64,000 bases of DNA from Brachynemurus nebulosus (taxonomy: Eukaryota; Arthropoda; Insecta; Neuroptera; Myrmeleontidae), in NCBI GenBank assembly GCA_035578155.1, contig JAPWDM010000001.1:170783498-170847497 (forward strand), read 5' to 3'. Shown here piece by piece: positions 57,702 through 64,000 of the stretch. The notes beneath the pieces were generated by a model that made no database searches, was not told the DNA's origin, and saw only the letters and a program-made list of their open reading frames with translations. The position numbers were made by a program, and so were the translations under genes. How positions within the stretch are numbered: the first letter of the stretch is position 1; every line of letters starts with the position of its first letter.

Positions 57702-58980
57702 GGGTTGACCGGGGTAATTGTAAATTGGGGTAATTGTGAACGACGCCTATAATTTCTAAAATAACATTAATATTGTTAAAAATCAACTCTTAGTATGGTT
57801 TTCTGTCCTTTCTTAATATGCTATTAAAATCTGATAACAATTCTCCAAGTATTAGTACATATCTTGTTTTTTATTTTGAAAAAACCCTTGCAAAATTTTG
57901 TGTATCTTACTTCGACCAATCCTCAAAAAAATTTTTTTAAATACATTTTTTTAAAAGGTAAGAAATCGTTAAAAGTACTTCTAAAGAAGTGGTCTACACT
58001 CTGACAGGGTTCCTTATTAACTGCTAAAGAAATTGGATAATTTATTACCAATTAACAATTACCCCATGATTTTAAAATTCTGGGGTAATTGTGAACGTCA
58101 TTCACAAATGCCCCCATCGGGGTTGAAAATGTTGATAAAGATGGTGGTGACATTATTGTACAAGTTTCCGTTGTACAAACAATACAAAAAAAAAAAAAAA
58201 AATTGTGTAAAGAACGATATGTTTTGTGTATCAATCTACGGAATCATTGCTGTGCTCCCTTACCCAATAACAACTTACAAAAACAGAAAAATTACTTGTT
58301 TTCAATGTCTCTGTGAGTGACCAAGGGCAGTAAAATTAACACAAAATCATTTTTTTTTTTCATTTACAGTATTAGGCCGAATAGATTGTTGTTTTTTATG
58401 CATCCAAACTAAATGTATTTCCTTGAAAAAGTCTTATTTTCCTTGCTTTTGTGTGAAAATCAGGTAATTTTTTGATATTTTGTATGATAAAATGACAAAA
58501 TATCAGCAAAATATTAATTTTAACTTGTAATAAATTTGTTCCTACAATTTTTGTTATTTTTATTTAACCTTGATTTTTTGTACAAATTTGAGGTATGCGT
58601 AACTTGCATTAAACAAAGAGAAATTGTGACCGGTAAAGTATGATAAAAAATTTGAAAGTGGGGTAAATGTGAAGAATTTGAGTGGGGTTTTACTCCAATG
58701 TACCTCATTTCTCTTGTAATCCATTCTAAATAATTTTTCTGATGGCATTCACTTTTACCCCAAAATTCATAAGATTTGCAAAACCGTACCGGGGAAATTT
58801 GAATGGCTTATAAAATTTTTGTTTTTCATACGAATTTGCTCAAAATTTATGTGGTGCATCCTGAATAATGTAGAATTAAAAATAAATCAACCATAATGTG
58901 ATATATAAAGTAAAAAATACTTAAAAGAACGCTTTTATCTCAATTCATGAAAATCCATTCACAATTACCCCGGTCAACCC
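57702..58980. mobile_element. TA-flanked non-autonomous DNA transposon, 1279 bp
   Basis: Perfect terminal match GGGTTGACCGGGGTAATTGT at both ends, TA outside (57700-57701, 58981-58982). The word GGGGTAATTGTGAAC or its complement recurs near 57726, 58055, 58082, 58660 and 58755 (variants). No protein homology was seen. The high identity of the TIRs suggests it is younger than the 26685 and 15054 elements. Confidence 0.9.
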
Positions 58981-58982
58981 TA

Positions 58983-59611
58983 TGTGTGTATAGATGGGTT
59001 GGGATTAAAAGGTTAAATTTAATTTTATTGTCCATCCGATCCGATTGACAAGAATATTGTTTTGTCGTCGCAATCGTCGTAGGCAGGCAAATTAAATCAC
59101 TAATTTCATTTTGCTTTTTCCAATTCCTCTTCTTTTCATAGTTCAATCAAATGTAACAGACAAATTGATAGTACGGGAAATAAGGAGGCATCGCGCCATT
59201 CCGTGCTGGTAGTAATGGGGTACCGCATATGTAAGTGTATACGCAAAAAGTGGAAATCATATGAAATTTGACGGTTGTCGACTCGACTCTGTAGAGGACA
59301 ATTTTTTTTTCCTTTTTGATTTATTTGATTGCAATAAATTCAATATTGTGCGCTCGTCTATAGTGTGTTGTATTTTATATTGTGTTTATATGTTGCGTAC
59401 ACAATTGAATTTAGAAATAAATCAAGCAAATTTAATATTAAGAATAGAGGGATATATGTATAGAGGTATTGGAGAAAGTTTTGGCGGAGAAATTTGATTT
59501 GATTTTGATATTGTGAAATTTAATTTTTTTTTCTTTTAGTGATTTTTTTTCTTTGCTTACCACTACTCTTTTGAACAACAAAATGTAATTTTATAATTTT
59601 AACGCCAATCT
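58983..59611. other. Unannotated stretch
   Basis: No gene recognised. The 78-codon frame at 59261-59497 lacks any motif. Confidence 0.5.
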
Positions 59612-59614
59612 TTA

Positions 59615-60074
59615 GGCGCGATTTACATTAACGCTCTGCTCTCACTTCGATATCACTTCGCTCCAGGTTCGATAAAATATTCTTACACAATAAACAATGA
59701 GTGTATTCACATCATCGCTCTGATATCGGTCCGATATCAGTCACGGTTCTCTCTCGCTCCAATGTCACTTCAATATCAATACCACTCAGGTAATATTTTA
59801 TCGGAGCAATATCAGACTTGTTATGGCTTGTACCTATAGTGTAAACACTTTTTTGATTCCACACCACTCCGCTTGCATTCAGTTGTTATGAAAAGATATT
59901 TGTATCGAACTCAGACGGAACTGGGAGTGTACCCAGAGTGGCATTATAATGTGAATAGAGAACGAATAGGTACCAGCATGATATCAGCACTGTAATGTGA
60001 ACACAACAAGATTATATCGAATCGGGAGCGTAGTGATATCGGAGTGTGACCGGAGCGTCAACGTAAATCGGGCC
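59615..60074 (+). mobile_element. PIF/Harbinger-like MITE, 460 bp
   Basis: Ends GGCGCGATTTACATTAACGC and inverted GGCCCGATTTACGTTGACGC, bracketed by TTA on both sides (59612-59614, 60075-60077). A 3-bp TTA/TAA duplication with GGC/GGG-starting TIRs is the PIF/Harbinger pattern. Internal words such as GATATCGGTCCGATATC repeat. A truncated inverted copy sits at 10600-10875. Confidence 0.82.
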
Positions 60075-60077
60075 TTA

Positions 60078-63000
60078 AGACTTTTTCTTAGGATTACATA
60101 TTTTAAAAAGAAAAACGGGGCCCTTATAACATCACTAACTTTTGTGTTCGTCTGTCACAAAGGATTTTTTCCTAAAACTTTATGACGCAAATCACGATTT
60201 TTGATAATTTTTTTTTAAATCCGCCATTTTGTTTTTATTAACATGAATGTTTAATCCTAGTTCGAACGATAGGGACAACTTTATAAAACAAGAATATGGT
60301 TGATTTGTTCACTTTTGGTCATTACAATTGGAGATCTACTGCCCACACTCATGTTTTGTTTTGTTTTTTTTAACGAGTCCATTTTAACCTCGAAAAATAT
60401 TAACATAAAAAAACTGAAAAGATTGTATTTTATTTTGATACAGAAAAAAATCCTGAAATTTGGTTTAAATTCTACGCGTCACTTAGGAATACCGCCTTAA
60501 TATATCATCTTGTGGGGTACCATTTGAAGGAATTACCTCCAAAAATCCTGAAAATAATTTTTCTTTTTATAATTATTGATCCAGTGATTTTAATTCTGTA
60601 GCTCTGAATTCACTATAAATGACCGCCTTCCTTGATCTCCTAGGTTTCGAAGCCTAAAATTTTGATTTTAATGGGGTTAGTAGATATTTCTCGGTAATGT
60701 AATAGTTAGGGAATAAAAATAATAATATAAAGATATTTTTGAAGCATTCAGCTTTCGAGACCAAAGAGCACCACCGGAAATGATTTGCATCTCAAAGGAG
60801 TTGCAGCTCCAAAAAGCGTAGGAAGCCCTGGTTAGGCCTGACGAGAAGGGAGGCAGCCAGTGCTCCAGATCCGGGATTCGGAATTGAAGAGGACGCCCGG
60901 GAAAAGTACACGGAGATTTTTTTGCTCGTCACTAACTTGGATGAAAATTTTTGGTATATCTGGTTAATTCGCGGGGCTCGCCCTTCACGGCCTTGCCCCT
61001 AGTGTGGTAAACTGATAAAGTTCAAAAAAGTCAAAAGTTTGTTACCAGGCCGAGCAAAATTAAATCGATATTGAATTAGAAATGGAAAGGAAACTAGAGA
61101 AGAACCTTACCTCCGGTTACATCATTTTATTTATTATTCATTAGCTTACAGTGGGAAATTATGGTATTAATTTCATTATTATTTAGCACACTCAGTATAT
61201 TATGCCCAAAGGAAATTGATTAACGTTTCAAGATAAATAATTTTTTTGTTTCCTGTTCCGTTTAAAAACAAATGCTCACAACCATACAGCTAACTAAATT
61301 GATAAAATTATTACATAAAGTTCAAACTTATTTCAATAACAAAAGCTCATTAGCCCAGTTCTCGAACATGTAGCCGGTGAACATGTTTGTATTGTATTAT
61401 ATTATTATACCCACATTGGTAGATACGAAGCCGATTTTAAACATATTGTAATTTATCAGGTGAGACACAAGGGGGTGCTTGTATGCTCCTCCAACTTTGT
61501 TGTTAGATATCTCTCAGTTGGTTGGTATAGGTATGTAGATATGTATGTAGGTATGTATATTTATGTCCAAAACTTATTTTGAAAGGTTAGCTTATTATTA
61601 TTCCACAGTCTACATTTACGTGGTCCCGTCCATGGTGGTGGTGGTGGTGAACAATAGCGACCAGATTCGAATAATAATCAGTAGTTAGAGTAATGGTAGT
61701 TTCTAGTAAAGACACTTCTACCTACAGGTTTGTACGTACCTATCTACTTACCGTAAGTTGCAATGAAGCGTGACCCAAGGTGAATTGGAACAAAGTGAAA
61801 AAAATTGAACTGGATATAAGGCCTTACATCACTTTAGAGAAAAAAATTTCCCATTTTTTTTCGGACTCTAGGCATGGTCAATTACACATAACACGTAAAC
61901 CAACTACCTATCTCTATACCAGCAAGATCACTGTGGCAGTTAGATGACGTAAAATTTCTCTCCCACCCGAAACTCACAACATGTTAACTACATAAATCTC
62001 GTATCTATGTACACGGGATCTACGTTCGTGTGTGTGTCATACGTCACACTCAATAGGTAGCCATACACGGATGGACTTTTTGAAGGATCTAATCCACCGG
62101 ACTGATTCCTACGGATCTCACAAGACCAGTTTCGACAGATTTGATCCTAAAGTTAGAACACTAACACAAAATAAAAATCCATTTAAAATTGACGGAACTA
62201 GTCCTTGACTGGATCAGTTCAGCTAATTAATGTTTAGTTATTCGTCATTTTTAAAGGATTTGATCCGGATGTGCTAAATCCGTCGATCTTGTCAACATGT
62301 TCAAAAGACCAACGGATATTTTAAACTATAACGAGTAAATTCAATTATTATAAAGTGACAAATTTTCATATTAAGATTAAATTGTATGTTTAATTTAAAA
62401 TTCAATATTATGTCGAGAAAGAAAACTACTAAATTATTTCTATTTTGTAATTTTAAAATTTTGAATTTTTTTTAACCAACTTCAAAAACGAGGAGGTTCT
62501 CAATTCGACCCGTATGTTTGCATTTATATACGTACACTTATGCTGCCTACCATGAACGTCTGTGTTCAACTTGCGTCTACGACGCCATTTTTTTTTTTTT
62601 TTTTTTTTGTAAATTAAGGGAAAAATTTTTTTGTGTACTCGAAACCATGTCTAATACACTCTAAGAAGTTTTAAATTGATTGCGTAATTCATTGCAGAAA
62701 AAATAATTTTCGAATTAAAACCGTCTTTTCAAACGTTTCTAAGTGATGTAATGGCTTCCAATTACTAGACATAAAGACGAACATTTGTATTTTTTAAACT
62801 GTAGTAAGGGAAGATAAGGCAAGATGTCATACCCCCGTTAACACACCACCTAAACGCGCGAATCGCAAGCAAGTATCCACGTTCAGCCTGCCCGTAAACG
62901 AAATAAGATGTAAAGCTTGAATTCATGCCGATTCACTCCAATTTACGGTACTTCTATTTTATCTATTATTACTATATGTTACAGTCACCTTTATATCGTG

Positions 63001-64000
63001 CATTCATTTTCAATAACAAAAGAAAACTTCCTACATAAACAAAAGGATACATGATAAAGTTTCAAATTGTTTAACATTACATTTCGAAAATAATAACAAC
63101 TTAGCTTTAATCAGGATACATATTAATATTTTTGTAGTTTCTATGATTATTGAATCTAATTCCTCGCATAACAAACGTAACATAATGCGTTTAACCTCCG
63201 TTTTTGTTTGAAACTATACGCGTCTATTACAGAGGTCACTAACATTGTGTGAAAATTGTACCAAAAATTAAGTTATTTTGTATACAAAAAAAAATCTGCC
63301 CTACGAATATATAACTCTATAATACATACATGGAAATATTTAATTATATGTATCCATTAATTAACTATTGAATCAAATTCAATATTAAATATCAAACTAT
63401 GGCCAGAGTGGAGTGCTCACCTCACAAAAAAATGCTTCAAATAAAACTAACCGTACAATTACTAGCTGATATGTCTAACTAACTATAGCTGCAACATGTA
63501 AAATTAAAATACCTCTGTCGCAGCATCCTGCATAGCATAGCGAATTTTTGGTCACAAAACTCGATTACATTGTGTGAAAAAACTTCGAGAGACTGTGACA
63601 AACTTTTTCAAAACACATGTATTTTCTGAGATTTCGAGCACCGGACATGTCTGATGTGTTTTCAAGAGTTTTCATAAATTTTAGTGGATGTAATTTTCGG
63701 CTTCTATATAGACCTCGAAATAAATTTCTGTTATAGTTCGAGACCCAAGTCTCACCATGACGGTAGTTGTAATTACTGAATTTTCTATTTTTAAACATAT
63801 TTGTATAAATACACTTTGTAAATTTCACGTTTTATTCAGTTATATTTGCCAGTCAGGACATATAGTAACTATCTATGATGCCATAGCGTTGCTAGCTAAA
63901 TCATAGACACATACAAAAAATTTGGAAATGTCGATTAGGAGGTACGTGTTATTTGTTCGTTGCTTGTATGCAAAAAATGCAGTATGGTTTGCGATTATTT
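60078..64000. other. Mostly featureless end of the window
   Basis: No gene was recognised. The patch at 60770-61010 is less AT-rich and may be an old repeat related to 26160-26340. Short microsatellites occur: GTATGTAG-type at about 61530-61562, (GGT)n at about 61633-61650 and T20 at about 62589. GGATTTGATCC-like words recur at 62080-62290 without clear boundaries. At 62809 a single motif (GGGAAGATAAGGCAAGATG) looks like an end of a TA-type element, but no partner was found. Confidence 0.45.

Noticed and set aside
60770..61010. Possible exon, because it is less AT-rich
   Set aside because: All frames are broken by stops or lack a recognisable protein. It shares phrases with 26160-26340, so an old repeat is more likely.

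Overview
This window looks like AT-rich intergenic or large-intron DNA from an invertebrate nuclear genome, most likely an insect. The composition is strongly A+T. Short homopolymers and microsatellites are common, and I could recognise no intact protein-coding gene on either strand. The longest open frames are about 110-125 codons (ignoring frames that run through the N gap), are low-complexity or fall inside repeats, and resemble no protein family I know. What the sequence does support is a dense layer of mobile elements. Nearly all are non-autonomous DNA transposons (MITEs) recognisable by terminal inverted repeats (TIRs) and target-site duplications (TSDs). Organism assignment is an inference from repeat types only: many TTAA-flanked piggyBac-like MITEs, Tc1/mariner/pogo-type TA-flanked MITEs, hAT MITEs with 8-bp TSDs, small Helitrons and a tRNA-Thr-derived SINE-like element.

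Layout. 1-10 kb: a fold-back element (476-684), a TA-flanked 940-bp element (2331-3270), a diverged TTAA-type repeat (3360-4145), a TIR element with GGGTGTCCC ends (5575-6061) and a Tigger/pogo-like MITE (6661-7043). 10-13.3 kb: a 2.6-kb palindromic Tc1-like element holding decayed transposase 3' ends in both arms. Its left arm is interrupted by a TTAA element and its right arm by a TA element; an hAT MITE follows. 13.7-16 kb: an interspersed repeat and a TA-flanked element. 18.2-22.5 kb: a fold-back element abutting a Helitron, a piggyBac-like MITE, and a hairpin-carrying repeat with a tandem end. 25-34.3 kb: a fold-back, an hAT MITE, a 1.3-kb TA element, a near-perfect palindrome, and a nested stack at 29.4-34.3 kb. 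36.9-38.4 kb: a 472-bp tandem repeat running into a 500-N assembly gap. 39-47.3 kb: several MITEs, a second Helitron (minus strand) and two inverted MITE copies around a (TA)n tract. 48.8-60.1 kb: two more CAC-ended TA elements, the SINE-like insertion, second copies of the piggyBac-like MITE and the hairpin repeat, two TA elements, and a PIF/Harbinger-like MITE. 60-64 kb is largely featureless.

The elements supply their own controls. In several cases an uninterrupted paralogous copy inside the same window shows the empty target site (TTAA or TA present once), which makes the insertion calls firm. The most unusual pattern is a set of five unrelated-sequence TA-flanked elements of 0.9-1.3 kb whose terminal GGG-starting motif is repeated several times inside the element in both orientations.
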